Shown: positions 22,368 to 31,071 of the stretch, in pieces
Layout of the letters: every line of letters starts with the position of its first letter
Numbering within the stretch: the stretch's first letter is position 1
The notes under the pieces: model-generated
What the model was told of the DNA's origin: nothing
What the model saw: only the letters and a program-made list of their open reading frames with translations
Database searches by the model: none
Virus record (IMG/VR): IMGVR_UViG_3300010373_001371
Span: 1-42,011 of that record
Length of the DNA stretch: 42,011 nucleotides
Reading direction: 5' to 3' (one strand)
Origin: a virus
Program-made: the position numbers and the translations under genes

Positions 22368-23423
22368 TTAGTAAGAGGTCACGCCGCACTCGATGCGCAC
22401 CATCCAGGCATCGTTGATGCGCACAGCATTGAACCAGGTCGACGCGCCGACGTAACCGAACATGCCCAGCGGGTTGGCGTGGCTGATCGTGTCCGGCTTC
22501 AGCACCGTCGGGCGGATCGCACTCATGCCCTTCAGTGCCACCTGGCCCCAGGCCGAAGCCGCCACCACGATATAGGGGTAGACGTCCACGTTGGCACCGC
22601 CCACCGACACCATGCCATTCAACGTGGACGAGCCCGCTGCCGTAAAGGGTGCGAACAGCGGCGACGGAATGAAGCGGAACTCTTCACAGGCGCCCACTTC
22701 GCGCGGATGCACCGGCTTGGCCTGGCCGTATTGCTCGACCTTGGTAAAGTCGGGCAGGTTGCGCACGTCGGCCGTGCCGTCGGTGTGATGGAACACCAGG
22801 TAAGCCGGCTGGATCGCCATGGTGGCAAAATTCACCGAGGGCGAGAGCTTTTCCGTGATGCGCTTGGCGCGGTTCGACTCCAAAATGCGTGAAGCCAGGC
22901 GCAGCTTGCCGATCGAAATCGGCGAATTCACCGATGCGCGGCTCGCACCATTGGCATACACCACCTGGCTGCCGGCCTTGCACACGCCATAGCGCACCAG
23001 TTCCAGCACTTCCCCCATGGTCTCGCCGGTCAGCTTCACCATCTCGTCGGTCACGTCGTCTTCATACGTGATCGCCGTCTTGCTGGTCAGCTTGAACAGC
23101 ACGCCATAGTTTTGCAGCGTCACCGACACGTCCTGGAACGAAATCGTATTGCTGTTGGGCGTGGTGCCTTCAGACAGCACGAAATTATTCGCCGTGATCT
23201 GCGGCGTGCCCACGTATTGCTGGCTGCCGATGCCCGAGCCCGACTGCGACGCGCCGAACGGCAGCGTGCGGCGGAACACGATGGTATCGGTATTGTTCTT
23301 CGGCATCTGGCGCTGTTCGCCAAAGTCGCCCAGCACAATGATCGGTTGGGCATGTTCCAACATGCCCTGCGCGGCACGGATCAGGTTCCGTGACGCGATG
23401 GTGGTATAGCCTTGCATTGCCAT
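22368..23423 (-). CDS. Major capsid protein, N4-gp56 family (351 aa)
   Basis: The shell subunit of the head. The N-terminal part (MLEHAQPIIVLGDFGEQRQM, then TIVFRRTLPFG) and the middle helix (DEMVKLTGETMGEVLELVRY, then GVCKAGSQVVYANG) follow the pattern of N4-gp56-type capsid proteins. The C-terminal half, with VNVDVYPYIVVAASAWGQ-like beta sequence and IECGVTSY at the end, completes an HK97-type fold. Length fits the family. A GAGG site precedes the ATG at 23423. It is preceded by the scaffold gene, the expected order. Confidence 0.85.
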   Translation of the reverse strand: MAMQGYTTIASRNLIRAAQGMLEHAQPIIVLGDFGEQRQMPKNNTDTIVFRRTLPFGASQSGSGIGSQQYVGTPQITANNFVLSEGTTPNSNTISFQDVSVTLQNYGVLFKLTSKTAITYEDDVTDEMVKLTGETMGEVLELVRYGVCKAGSQVVYANGASRASVNSPISIGKLRLASRILESNRAKRITEKLSPSVNFATMAIQPAYLVFHHTDGTADVRNLPDFTKVEQYGQAKPVHPREVGACEEFRFIPSPLFAPFTAAGSSTLNGMVSVGGANVDVYPYIVVAASAWGQVALKGMSAIRPTVLKPDTISHANPLGMFGYVGASTWFNAVRINDAWMVRIECGVTSY

Positions 23424-23454
23424 ATCGATTTACCTCATAAGTTTGATTGATCTT

Positions 23455-24312
23455 TTAGCTCCCACGCTTTTTACGCTCCCGCTGTTGCGCCTCGTAATGC
23501 CAAAGCTGTTCCGGCGTCATGTCGTCCACCGAAACCGGCTTGGCACTCCTGGCGCCGCGCCCGGGCGTGAAAGAAGCGGAGTCAAGCGTTTGCTGTCTTT
23601 TCTGCGTCAAACTGTCGGCTTGTCTCGTGTGAGCACGTGATTGTTCGAACAGGCGCAGCATCTTCGCCGCATCGGTCATCTTCGCCGAATCGGCCAAGGC
23701 CTGAACCTCGGGCTTCTGGGCCCGTATCCACGCATCGAACGCCGGCGAATTGATGTCGCGGCGCCAATCGCCGCTGCCCACAATCGCATCGAGGTGCGTA
23801 TCGATCATCTCGTTGCGCACCGCCGCGGTTTCACCCGCCACGCGCTGCGCCACCATCCGGTCAATCGCGCCCTGGTCAAAATGCGAGCCCTGTTCCGCCA
23901 GCCGCGCCGCGATCCGCGCATCCATGCCCTTTTCCGTGGCAAGAGCCCAGTCGGGATGGCGCCGTTTCAATTCGGCCCACTCTGCCGGGTCGGCCACGGC
24001 ACGTTGAACCTGGGCTTGCGTCGGTGCATGGTCAACTTTCCTGGTGGCTGCATTCGCAGCGGCCAGCAATTGCCGCATCTCCGCCTCGCTTCGCTTCAAG
24101 CCGCCGATATGACCCGCCAGCGTATTGTGGCTACCCTCGATCTTCGCCAGGCGTTCGCTGAGCTCCTTCAGGTGGTCGGCAGCTTCGGGGGGCTTGTCGG
24201 CAGCGACCGGCTTTTCAGTGGGTCGCGGCGCGCCTTTTTCCTCCGCCGCTACTTCGTTCCATTGGGCTTGCAGCTCGGCTTCGCTCAATCCGGGGATCAC
24301 TTCCTCAGTCAT
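23455..24312 (-). CDS. Capsid scaffolding protein (285 aa)
   Basis: A highly charged helical protein without hydrophobic core motifs. Examples are LKELSERLAKIEGSHNTLAG, a coiled-coil-like segment near 48-67, and AEWAELKRRHPDWALATEKG. The C-terminus is strongly basic (QQRERKKRGS), which fits scaffolds that contact the capsid shell through a basic tail. Location immediately before the major capsid gene supports the call. GAGG lies about six nt before the start. Confidence 0.78.
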   Translation of the reverse strand: MTEEVIPGLSEAELQAQWNEVAAEEKGAPRPTEKPVAADKPPEAADHLKELSERLAKIEGSHNTLAGHIGGLKRSEAEMRQLLAAANAATRKVDHAPTQAQVQRAVADPAEWAELKRRHPDWALATEKGMDARIAARLAEQGSHFDQGAIDRMVAQRVAGETAAVRNEMIDTHLDAIVGSGDWRRDINSPAFDAWIRAQKPEVQALADSAKMTDAAKMLRLFEQSRAHTRQADSLTQKRQQTLDSASFTPGRGARSAKPVSVDDMTPEQLWHYEAQQRERKKRGS

Positions 24313-24367
24313 AAAACCTCACAGACAGTTTGTGTCATCGTGTGATGACTATTCTTGACAAGTGGGA

Positions 24368-24571
24368 CTATTCCGGCCTGTCCTTGGTTGAACGGGCCGC
24401 CGAGAGTTTCGGCAGCGCGAGCAATTCTTTGTAGGCGGCGATTTTGCCGCGCAGGAATTGGGTTTCCTCCTGGGGGAGGTCTTTGGCTTCCAACCTTGCC
24501 GCGTCGTTGGCGCGGAGTTCGGTTAGCTTTGTGGTTATTTGTTGCCAGGTTTGGGAGGTGAAGTCGAGCAT
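24368..24571 (-). CDS. Small helical phage protein (67 aa)
   Basis: A short charged product: MLDFTSQTWQQI, then ELRANDAARLEAKDLPQEE, then FLRGKIAAYKELLALP. Two helices are predicted. Similar short proteins lie between portal and scaffold in many podoviruses, without assigned function. The ATG at 24571 is chosen because the upstream extension is only translated repeat DNA. The ribosome-binding site is weak (AGAAAG). Confidence 0.65.
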   Translation of the reverse strand: MLDFTSQTWQQITTKLTELRANDAARLEAKDLPQEETQFLRGKIAAYKELLALPKLSAARSTKDRPE

Positions 24572-24671
24572 AGGGTTTTGTGCTTTCTGGCGCCAAGCTG
24601 GGGCGCTGGGTTGCTTCCCTCTCCTGATTACGTGGTGAGCTGGATTTGCAGCCTGAGTGGGCCGCGCCGAT

Positions 24672-24833
24672 ACTCCCCTCTCCCGCGGGCGGGATGGGCG
24701 GGCCACGCAGGTCGGGGATGAGGGAGGTTGCGATCTGGCTCCGTTCGCAGAGGAGCACTCTGCTCGACACTCCCCTCTCCCGTTTGCGGGAGAGGGGCCG
24801 GGGGAGAGGGAGCGCTCTGGCTCGGCCCGTTCC
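24672..24833. repeat. R2 repeat array, two units
   Basis: Two units with CTCCCCTCTCCCG palindromes start near 24672 and 24768. The first is partly degenerate (GCGGGATGGGCGGG). The second ends in the standard GAGCGCTCTGGCTCGG and leads into an R1 copy after a short spacer. Confidence 0.85.
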
Positions 24834-24845
24834 AGGGTTGCTTTT

Positions 24846-25194
24846 GTAGGTCGGAAAAGCGAAGCGCCTTCCGACGCATGCGACTCCGACGCATAAGCGA
24901 CAGAAGCGATACCGTCCAATCGCTACGCGGTAATCTGAGCCAAGGCACAACCTCCCTAGCCGGGGGCGGCCCGGCAGCCGCTCACTTTTTTTGCTTCGCC
25001 AAAAAAAGTAAGCAAAAAAAGGCGACCGCGCAACGCCGCCCCCTTCGGGGGTCCCCAAAAAGTCAGGTACCAAAACGGGAAGGCCCGGAAACTCGCCTTC
25101 GGCTCAGACAGCCGGTCCTTCTTTATCCGTTTTGGTACCTGACTTTTTGGCGTCGTCACAGCGGAAACTGCATCCGGCACCGTCGCATCTTGTC
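24846..25194 (+). repeat. R1 structured repeat, copy b (type 2 hairpin), left flank of cassette
   Basis: Full-length R1 on the plus strand. The hairpin arms lie at 25057-25078 and 25127-25148, with core CAGGTACCA/TGGTACCTG instead of the CGAGGGCTA/TAGCCCTCG of copies a and e. The copy forms an inverted pair with 26501-26838, and the AT-rich two-gene cassette lies between them. The gap 24572-25294 holds only R2, R1 and the cassette leader. Confidence 0.88.
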
Positions 25195-25204
25195 GCGTCA
25201 GGGT

Positions 25205-25235
25205 GACTCAACAAGCGGAATCAGCGCTTATAATG
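25205..25235 (+). promoter_or_regulatory. Candidate promoter of the plus-strand cassette
   Basis: A perfect TATAAT lies at 25230-25235, with a weak -35-like TGACTC at 25205-25210 (spacer 19). It starts just outside the R1 copy and about 60 nt before the first cassette gene, in the correct orientation. The -35 match is poor. Confidence 0.45.
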
Positions 25236-25294
25236 AACAACGTCGCTCATTAATTCGAAGCACGTACAAAGCAATCACTTATTAGGAGTGTCGC

Positions 25295-25720
25295 ATGGGT
25301 ATAGCCGCTATATGGGAAACGACAAAAGAACACAAAAAGGAAATAATAGCCCTGCTAACGGCACCAGCAACGCTATCAACCTTGCTAATATGGGAAGATC
25401 GTCTCGACACAATGTGGACACAAACAATCCCACCATTATGGCAATTACGAATCCTAGCCACGCTCCTTGCCATATGCATTGCCCTTGCGACATTGTGCGT
25501 ACTTAAATATAAAAATGAGAAATTTGTAGAAGAGGCCGGAGCACTCTTCAAGAAAAACAAAGATGGGGCTTATAACCTAACGCCATACTGTCCCAAATGT
25601 CGAAGTGCAATGTACAACGCAGATCGAACATCGCCCTATCAATGCGGAAAAAAGGATTGCGAGCAAAAAGCGTCCTTCAATTTCATTCATCTAAATGATG
25701 TTATGAGCAGGCTTCCGTAA
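25295..25720 (+). CDS. Membrane protein with C-terminal zinc ribbon (141 aa), cassette gene 1
   Basis: Two hydrophobic stretches, about residues 17-33 (IIALLTAPATLSTLLIW) and 51-70 (LRILATLLAICIALATLCVL), precede a soluble tail. The tail has a zinc-ribbon pattern: Cys99 and Cys102 (CPKC), Cys117 and Cys122 (CGKKDC). AGGAG lies six nt before the ATG. The DNA is visibly richer in A and T than the surrounding phage and runs on the opposite strand, which suggests recent acquisition. It is two nt from the next gene, so the two probably act together. I recognise no named family; membrane sensor or effector in a defence module is a hypothesis. Confidence 0.75.
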   Translation: MGIAAIWETTKEHKKEIIALLTAPATLSTLLIWEDRLDTMWTQTIPPLWQLRILATLLAICIALATLCVLKYKNEKFVEEAGALFKKNKDGAYNLTPYCPKCRSAMYNADRTSPYQCGKKDCEQKASFNFIHLNDVMSRLP

Positions 25721-25722
25721 AA

Positions 25723-26376
25723 ATGGCCCGCGAAAACAACAATGAGGTTGAAGAAGATATGAATAACAACGAAGAATATGTCCTCTTCTTCATGCACCTT
25801 GGCTTAGCCACAAGCTGGTGGGCCGAGATCGAATTTTCTTTGTATAACCTAGGTTTGGCTTGTTTCTCACCAAAGGACGCTAGCAAGCTTTTCTATGCGT
25901 ACTACGCGATTGAAAATTTTTCGTCTAAACGGCAATTCATCAGCACTTTGCTTAAATCGCACATCAAGGAAGAAACTCTATTAAGTGACTGGGACATTCT
26001 TGAAAAAGACATTAAGCGTTTGCAAACAAAGCGAAACCAATTGGCTCACTGGAGAAGAAATCATTGGGAAGCAAACGATGCGGGCAGAAGGTTTGTACTA
26101 ATGCCAAGACCGGAGCCCAATAAAGATGCTGGGCACAAAAAAGATGGAAAGCGAATTTATCCCGGCGATGCACTTGGTCTAGTTGGCGTAGTTAACATCT
26201 CAAAGGAGTTTCAAAATCTCAATCTTCAGATAATGAATTTTTACAGGAAGCTAGTAGGACAGCCACAGCAGCCTGCAGCATTTCCCGGACAACCAAGCGA
26301 TCGCACGACGATACCGATTCTGAGACGCCGGATTCACGAAATACTTGGAAAGCCGCCGAAATCATTGGCTCGCTAA
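25723..26376 (+). CDS. HEPN-like protein with RX4H motif (217 aa), cassette gene 2
   Basis: A mostly helical protein with no membrane segment. Residues 104-109 read RNQLAH inside LQTKRNQLAHWRRNHW. This matches the R-polar-x3-H signature of HEPN domains, which are RNases in many toxin, abortive-infection and defence systems. Helical segments before it (FSSKRQFISTLLKSH, DILEKDIKRL) fit a HEPN bundle. The C-terminal 40 residues are Pro/Gln-rich and probably flexible. An alternative start is the ATG at 25759 after GAAGAAG. The pairing with a membrane/zinc-ribbon gene inside inverted repeats suggests an antiphage or toxin function. The family call rests on one motif. Confidence 0.7.
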   Translation: MARENNNEVEEDMNNNEEYVLFFMHLGLATSWWAEIEFSLYNLGLACFSPKDASKLFYAYYAIENFSSKRQFISTLLKSHIKEETLLSDWDILEKDIKRLQTKRNQLAHWRRNHWEANDAGRRFVLMPRPEPNKDAGHKKDGKRIYPGDALGLVGVVNISKEFQNLNLQIMNFYRKLVGQPQQPAAFPGQPSDRTTIPILRRRIHEILGKPPKSLAR

Positions 26377-26500
26377 TTTCTATTTTTTCCATAAGAAGTT
26401 CGAAACGGACATCGATCGTCAATCAATCAAACGCATACGGCACAAACCTTGGGCAGCGCTCCGTTGGACCTCATTCGACCTACGAACCCACCTTCGATGA

Positions 26501-26838
26501 GACAGAATGCGGTAGCGCCGGACGCAGTTTCCGCTGTGACGACGCCAAAAAGTCAGGTACCAAAACGGATAAAGAAGGACCGGCTGTCTGAGCCGCAGGC
26601 GAGTTTCCGGGCCTTCCCGTTTTGGTACCTGGCTTTTTGGGGACCCCGAAGGGGCGGCGTTGCGCGGTCGCCTTTTTTTGCTTACTTTTTTTGGCGAAGC
26701 AAAAAAAGTGAGCGGCTGCCGGGCCGCCCCCGGCTAGGGAGGTTGTGCCTCGGCTCGGATCAACGCGAAGCGATTGGAGGGTATCGCTTATGCGTCGGAG
26801 TCGCATACGTCGGAAGGCGCTTCGCTTTTCCGACCTAC
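26501..26838 (-). repeat. R1 structured repeat, copy c (inverted, type 2 hairpin), right flank of cassette
   Basis: The reverse complement of copy b over almost the whole length, with the same type 2 hairpin core (CAGGTACCA). One arm has a single mismatch (CTGGC for CTGAC). It ends in CCGACCTAC at 26838. No R2 unit follows it. The remaining parts of 26377-26906 contain no supported gene. Confidence 0.88.
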
Positions 26839-26906
26839 AAAATCAATCGTCAGCGAAGCAAAGAAGGTGCGCCTACCGGGTGGCAATTCGTCACGGCCTG
26901 TCCGGC

Positions 26907-29381
26907 CTACGAACCAGTACCCGTCCCCTGCGGCTGCGCCGAACCCACCCCCGGCAACTGCCCCTGGCCGGCCAGGCCAACCCTATCCGCACTATTCTCC
27001 AAATGCGAACTCATCGCATCATGAGCGGCCAACAAAGAATCATGCATCCGATCCCGCTGATTCTCCCTTGCCTCATGATCCTGCGTCATCGCCAACCGCA
27101 TAGCCTCACCCTCATTCTTAGCCTGCACAGCCGCCTGCTCACGCTGGCTCTTCGATGCCTCAATCTGCTGAGCACGAGCAGCAGCCGCAGCCGCATTCTG
27201 CTGCGCCGCAGCCGCGCCAATCTGCGCCACCTGCAACTGCGCCTGCGCCCTCACCTGCGCGTCCGACGGTGCCGCCTGCTGCTGCGCCGCCTGGGCGATC
27301 TCGGCATCAGTCTTCATGATGTCGGTCGGGTCAATGTGCTGCGTCTTCAAGATAGCCTTGAAATATTCGGTCCAATTCACCAACTTGGCAATTTCCGGGT
27401 TGGCGGAATATTGGGCCACATTCAAGAGCGCCTGGCTGGCCACGTCGCGCACCAGCAGCACCGAAGTACCGCGGGCGTCTACCTGGAAATCGCCCTTGCA
27501 TTCGTCCTTTTGGCCATAGGCCATGTACCAGTCGTAGTAGCGGCGCAGGTGCGGCCTGGTTACCATGTCGTCGAACTGCTTCACCATGCGGCCCAGCACC
27601 ACGTTCGATGAATTCATCAGCAGCGTCATGCCGCCCACCGTGTCTGGCGCGGTGCCGCGTTCGCCCTGGGCCAGTTGTGGCGTGCTGGAATCGTTGTCGG
27701 CGAATTCCTGTGCCAGCTTGATGATCGATTGCAGCTCCGCCGCATAGGACTCCACTTCGAAAGTGGCGAACACATTGCGGATGTCGATGGCGGGGTCTTT
27801 CTTGAGCCAGATCTTGCGGCCCTGGATCATCCACTGGTTGTCGGCCGGTTCGATCCCGCTCGGGTCGATCACGATCTGCGGGCCGACCGAGAGGCCGGCG
27901 TTATCCATCAACTGGCGCCAGGCGGCGTTGAGCACCTTTTGCGGCGAACGCATCAGGTAAGGCATGCCATAGCCCCAGCATTCGCCGTCCACCTTTTCCC
28001 AGACCATGAAGTCGTACGGAATGTCACCGGTTTCGATCGGGTTGAGGAAGCCCTTGATCACGGTGGAGTTCACCAGGATCACGCAGCCCGAAATCGATTC
28101 GGTGGCGCCATCGGGCACGTTCACGCCGCAGGCGCGCAAGTCTTCCGGGGTGAATTCGCCCCAGTATTCCCAGAGCTGGAAATGGTCGGCACTGCTGCCG
28201 CTGCGCGAACCCTGGCGGCTTTTTTCCACGTCGCGCTGCGACACGTCTTCCGCCTCGGCCGGCCCTTCTTCAAGCACATGGCTGATCTGCGCCTTGAGGT
28301 AGCCCGGCTGCTTGGTCAGTTCGCGCAACTGGCGCGCGGTCTGTTGCTTCTTTTCGAAAATGCCGATGCCGGCATGGATGTCTTCGCCGCAGCCGGGGTC
28401 GGGGAACACATCCCACGGGTCCACACGTTCACTGGCCGGGGTCTTTTCCTCTTCCATCTGCAATTCCCACACCGTGGTGTTGGGAATCCTGCGGTAAGCC
28501 TTGCGCATGCGGTTGACCACGATGGGCCCTTTGAGCACACCCGTGCCCAGCACGGCGCAGTCATGCAGCATCTTGCGCTCTTCGCCGTTGAAGTCGCACT
28601 GGATCATCAGGTCGTCGATCTCGTCTTCCATGGCCTGGGCGCACTTGGTGGCCATCTCCAGTTGCTGGGTCAGGTCCGGCGACGGATAGACGCCCAGCAC
28701 GGCCTGCGCCAGGCCCGGCACGGCGCCTTGGGCTTGCGCCGGCATCTGCGGCGCACCTGGTGGCGCAGCCGGAGCGACCTGCCCCGGCTGCGGTGCCTGG
28801 GCTTGCTGCGGCTGCTGCGGCTGCTGCGGCTGCTGCTGTTGCGGCTGTTGTTGCTGCTGCGCCTGAGGCTGCCCTGGCTGCCCCTGCTGCGCAGGCTGCG
28901 CCTGGGCTTGCGCCTGCGCCGCATTCTGCCGCACCTGCTGCAAAGCCGCCGCCGTCAACACCGGGTCTGGTGTCGGCTTGAAGCCCCAGTTCCGGTCATC
29001 GCTGGGCAAGACCATGTTGGCCAGCCGCGCCTCGGCCGCATTGGTCTTGGGCCGTGTGATGTTGACGAACACGCGCGAACGCTGCGGCTTCGCTTCGCGA
29101 TTGGTCACGGGAAAGCCCGCTTCCACGCTATCCATCATCGACGCTGCTTCCTTGGCCGCATCGTCGCGCCCGTTGTACTGGTCCAGGTCCAGCAGCCAGC
29201 GTTTTTCCACGCGCGAATTGCGCCTGGCCGCCACCCATTCGTCGCGCCGGCGCGCCAGGGTCGTGCCCAGCAATTGCAGCCGGTCTTCATCGATGGCATT
29301 CATCTCTTCTGCAACCTGCGGGTTGCTGCCATCGGGCTCGCCGCTATCGTCTGCGCCGGCCAGGGTATAAGCGTCGCTCAT
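26907..29381 (-). CDS. Portal protein with Gln/Pro-rich insertion (824 aa)
   Basis: The large head-tail connector that forms the ring through which DNA is packaged. The N-terminal region (RRRDEWVAARRNSRVEKRW, then FVNITRPKTNAAEARLANM) and later blocks (ERVDPWDVFPDPGCGEDI, WEKVDGECWGYGMPYLMRS, NAAWRQLMDNAGLSVGPQ) have the pattern of large podoviral portals. A low-complexity Gln/Pro/Ala insertion of about 70 residues lies near 155-230 (28700-28930), and a second Gln/Ala-rich helical tail follows residue 690. Both would extend from the core. No Shine-Dalgarno is obvious before the ATG at 29381. Confidence 0.85.
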   Translation of the reverse strand: MSDAYTLAGADDSGEPDGSNPQVAEEMNAIDEDRLQLLGTTLARRRDEWVAARRNSRVEKRWLLDLDQYNGRDDAAKEAASMMDSVEAGFPVTNREAKPQRSRVFVNITRPKTNAAEARLANMVLPSDDRNWGFKPTPDPVLTAAALQQVRQNAAQAQAQAQPAQQGQPGQPQAQQQQQPQQQQPQQPQQPQQAQAPQPGQVAPAAPPGAPQMPAQAQGAVPGLAQAVLGVYPSPDLTQQLEMATKCAQAMEDEIDDLMIQCDFNGEERKMLHDCAVLGTGVLKGPIVVNRMRKAYRRIPNTTVWELQMEEEKTPASERVDPWDVFPDPGCGEDIHAGIGIFEKKQQTARQLRELTKQPGYLKAQISHVLEEGPAEAEDVSQRDVEKSRQGSRSGSSADHFQLWEYWGEFTPEDLRACGVNVPDGATESISGCVILVNSTVIKGFLNPIETGDIPYDFMVWEKVDGECWGYGMPYLMRSPQKVLNAAWRQLMDNAGLSVGPQIVIDPSGIEPADNQWMIQGRKIWLKKDPAIDIRNVFATFEVESYAAELQSIIKLAQEFADNDSSTPQLAQGERGTAPDTVGGMTLLMNSSNVVLGRMVKQFDDMVTRPHLRRYYDWYMAYGQKDECKGDFQVDARGTSVLLVRDVASQALLNVAQYSANPEIAKLVNWTEYFKAILKTQHIDPTDIMKTDAEIAQAAQQQAAPSDAQVRAQAQLQVAQIGAAAAQQNAAAAAARAQQIEASKSQREQAAVQAKNEGEAMRLAMTQDHEARENQRDRMHDSLLAAHDAMSSHLENSADRVGLAGQGQLPGVGSAQPQGTGTGS

Positions 29382-29425
29382 GGGTCAGTAGTTACAGCTT
29401 TGCAAAACGGGTTTGGCCGCAAACA

Positions 29426-29710
29426 TCAGACCACCGTCCAGGTGTCGCCAGCCTGGCCCGTGAACAACACGGTCGTCACCGGCGCGGCGATGGTCACATT
29501 CAGCATGGAAGGAATATTCACGCTATACACCGGCGTGAAAAAGTTGATGCCGCCATCGGTCGACACCTGGATGGCACGGCTGCCGTTGGTGCTATCCAGG
29601 CTCACCGTGCAAGGGCAAGGTGCGCCCGACATCGCCTTCTGGAAGCTCGCGCCGTTCAAGGTCCCCTGCTCCCAGATCGAGGACATGCGCGGAAAGACGG
29701 TGTCGCTCAT
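29426..29710 (-). CDS. Small virion protein (94 aa)
   Basis: A short beta-type protein (GTLNGASFQKAMSGAPCPC, then VYSVNIPSMLNVTIAAPVTT, then GQAGDTWTVV). The start overlaps the stop of the upstream gene (TGATG). Its position between the 224-aa structural protein and the portal gene suggests a minor structural role. I recognise no family. Confidence 0.65.
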   Translation of the reverse strand: MSDTVFPRMSSIWEQGTLNGASFQKAMSGAPCPCTVSLDSTNGSRAIQVSTDGGINFFTPVYSVNIPSMLNVTIAAPVTTVLFTGQAGDTWTVV

Positions 29711-30384
29711 CAGTTATTCCATTCAATGTTGGCGAAGTTGAACACAATGTCCGACGTGGCCGTAGCAGCATTGCCCGTAATGGCGATCGTGACGACCGCG
29801 TTCTCCGGCAAGGTCAGCGCGGTGGGCGCCGTCAAGGCCTGCACCGCCGCGCCGCATTGCGCGCCATAGTGCACCGCGAGCTGCGTGTTCGAACCCGCAT
29901 TGCCATATTTGACGATGCTGGCCTGCAATTGCCAGCCACCGCCATTGGTCGCCACCACGCCGGTGCTGGCAATGGTGGTGCCACCCGTCACCGCCTGGCC
30001 CACCACAGCCGTGGTCGGGTTGACGATGATCTTCAACGTCTTGTTGTTGGCCGTGGCGCCGAACGAGCCCGCCGCCAGGATGGAAGCTTCACGGTTGGTG
30101 GCAACCGGGAAAGACTGGCCGTCGAACGCATTGGCCGGAATCGTCATCACGGCCAGCACGTTGTCGTTGGCGGTGCTGCCTGGGCTCACGCCGGCGGCGC
30201 TCACAGCCAGGGCCAGTGTGCCGGAACCGGGCACGATGGTGGAAGAAGAACCCGCGCCGTCGCTGGCGGTGTAGGAGACTTTTTCGTTGGGGCCGATCAG
30301 GCCGACGATGTTGCCGGCCTGGTCTACGACGGCCTGGATTTTGTAGTGGGTTTTGACTGCGAGGCCTTGGGCGTTGAGTGCCAT
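29710..30384 (-). CDS. Virion structural protein, beta-rich (224 aa)
   Basis: A Gly/Ala/Thr/Val-rich protein with many short beta-strand patterns (STIVPGSGTLALAVSAAGVS, then NNKTLKIIVNPTTAVVG, then ENAVVTIAITGNAATATS). There is no signal peptide. AAGGA lies eight nt before the ATG. It is the first head gene after the repeats downstream of the terminase. A decoration or head-fibre role is likely but unproven. Confidence 0.68.
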   Translation of the reverse strand: MALNAQGLAVKTHYKIQAVVDQAGNIVGLIGPNEKVSYTASDGAGSSSTIVPGSGTLALAVSAAGVSPGSTANDNVLAVMTIPANAFDGQSFPVATNREASILAAGSFGATANNKTLKIIVNPTTAVVGQAVTGGTTIASTGVVATNGGGWQLQASIVKYGNAGSNTQLAVHYGAQCGAAVQALTAPTALTLPENAVVTIAITGNAATATSDIVFNFANIEWNN

Positions 30385-30489
30385 TTTCTGATCCTTTTCT
30401 ATCGAGGGTGAAAACAGTGCGGTGTTGCCGCACCGGCATGCTGGGTTGGGTTGGTTGCCGCTTGGGCCGCGGGGCCTGGGTTGGTTGCG

Positions 30490-30626
30490 GGGTTGGGTTT
30501 TGTTGCTTTGGGGGTTGGGTTTTGTTGCTTTGGGGGTTGTGTTTTGTTGCTTTGGGTGTTGGCTTTGCTAACGCGGTGGGTGCTAGCTTTGCTAACGCGT
30601 TGAGTATTGCCTTTGCTAACGCGGTG
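30490..30626. repeat. Two adjacent minisatellites (22-bp x3 and 24-bp x3)
   Basis: GGGTTTTGTTGCTTTG recurs three times with a 22-bp period (30490-30555). TTTGCTAACGCGGTG recurs three times with a 24-bp period (starts near 30563, 30587 and 30611). They occupy the leader region of the 224-aa virion gene. A minus-strand frame reads through them, but the 22-bp unit breaks the frame, so coding is not supported. Confidence 0.8.
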
Positions 30627-30659
30627 ATCGTTATCGATGGCGTCAGCGCGGTAGCATTT

Positions 30660-30723
30660 AACTCCCCTCTCCCGCAAGCGGGAGAGGGGTCGGGGGAGAG
30701 GGAGCGCTCTGGCTCGGCCCGTT
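30660..30723. repeat. R2 repeat, single unit
   Basis: One standard unit: ACTCCCCTCTCCCGC, an AA spacer, GCGGGAGAGGGG, then GGGGGAGAGGGAGCGC and CTGGCTCGGCCCG. A short spacer leads into R1 copy d, the same R2-spacer-R1 order as at 21.0 and 24.7 kb. Confidence 0.85.
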
Positions 30724-30737
30724 CATGAATTGCTTTT

Positions 30738-31020
30738 GTAGGTCGGAAAAGCGAAGCGCATTCCGACGTATGCCACTACGACGTATGCGACTCCGACACA
30801 TGAGGGACAGAAGCTTTACCGTCCAATCGCTTCGCGTTGATCTAAACCGAGGCACAACCTCCCACGCCGGGGGCGGCCCGGCAGCCGCTCACTTTTTTTG
30901 CTTCGCGCCTGGCCGGCCGCCCAAAAGTAAGCAAAAAAAGGCGACCGCGCAACGCCGCCCCTCTTCGAGGGGTACCCAAAAAGACCGAAGTCACAGCGGA
31001 AACTGCGTCCGGCGCGACCG
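30738..31020 (+). repeat. R1 structured repeat, copy d (hairpin deleted)
   Basis: It matches the other copies from GTAGGTCGGAAAAGCG through the CTCACTTTTTTTGC and GCCCCTCTTCGAGGGG blocks. It then jumps directly to the CACAGCGGAAACTGCG end, so the long hairpin is missing. A CTGGCCGGCCGCC insertion is shared with copy e. Confidence 0.82.
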
Positions 31021-31071
31021 AACACTGCCTCATTCCATTTATTAGTTCGCATCGGATGGCAAAAATCATAT

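Noticed and set aside
27675-29741. A 688-codon plus-strand open frame across the portal gene
   Set aside because: It is antisense to a clear portal gene, has the His/Arg/Leu-rich composition of a reversed GC-rich gene, and lacks any recognisable domain.
30399-30677. Minus-strand frame with RVSKANTQ-like repeats ahead of the 224-aa virion gene
   Set aside because: It is translated minisatellite and R2 repeat DNA. The 22-bp unit is not a multiple of three and there is no ribosome-binding site.
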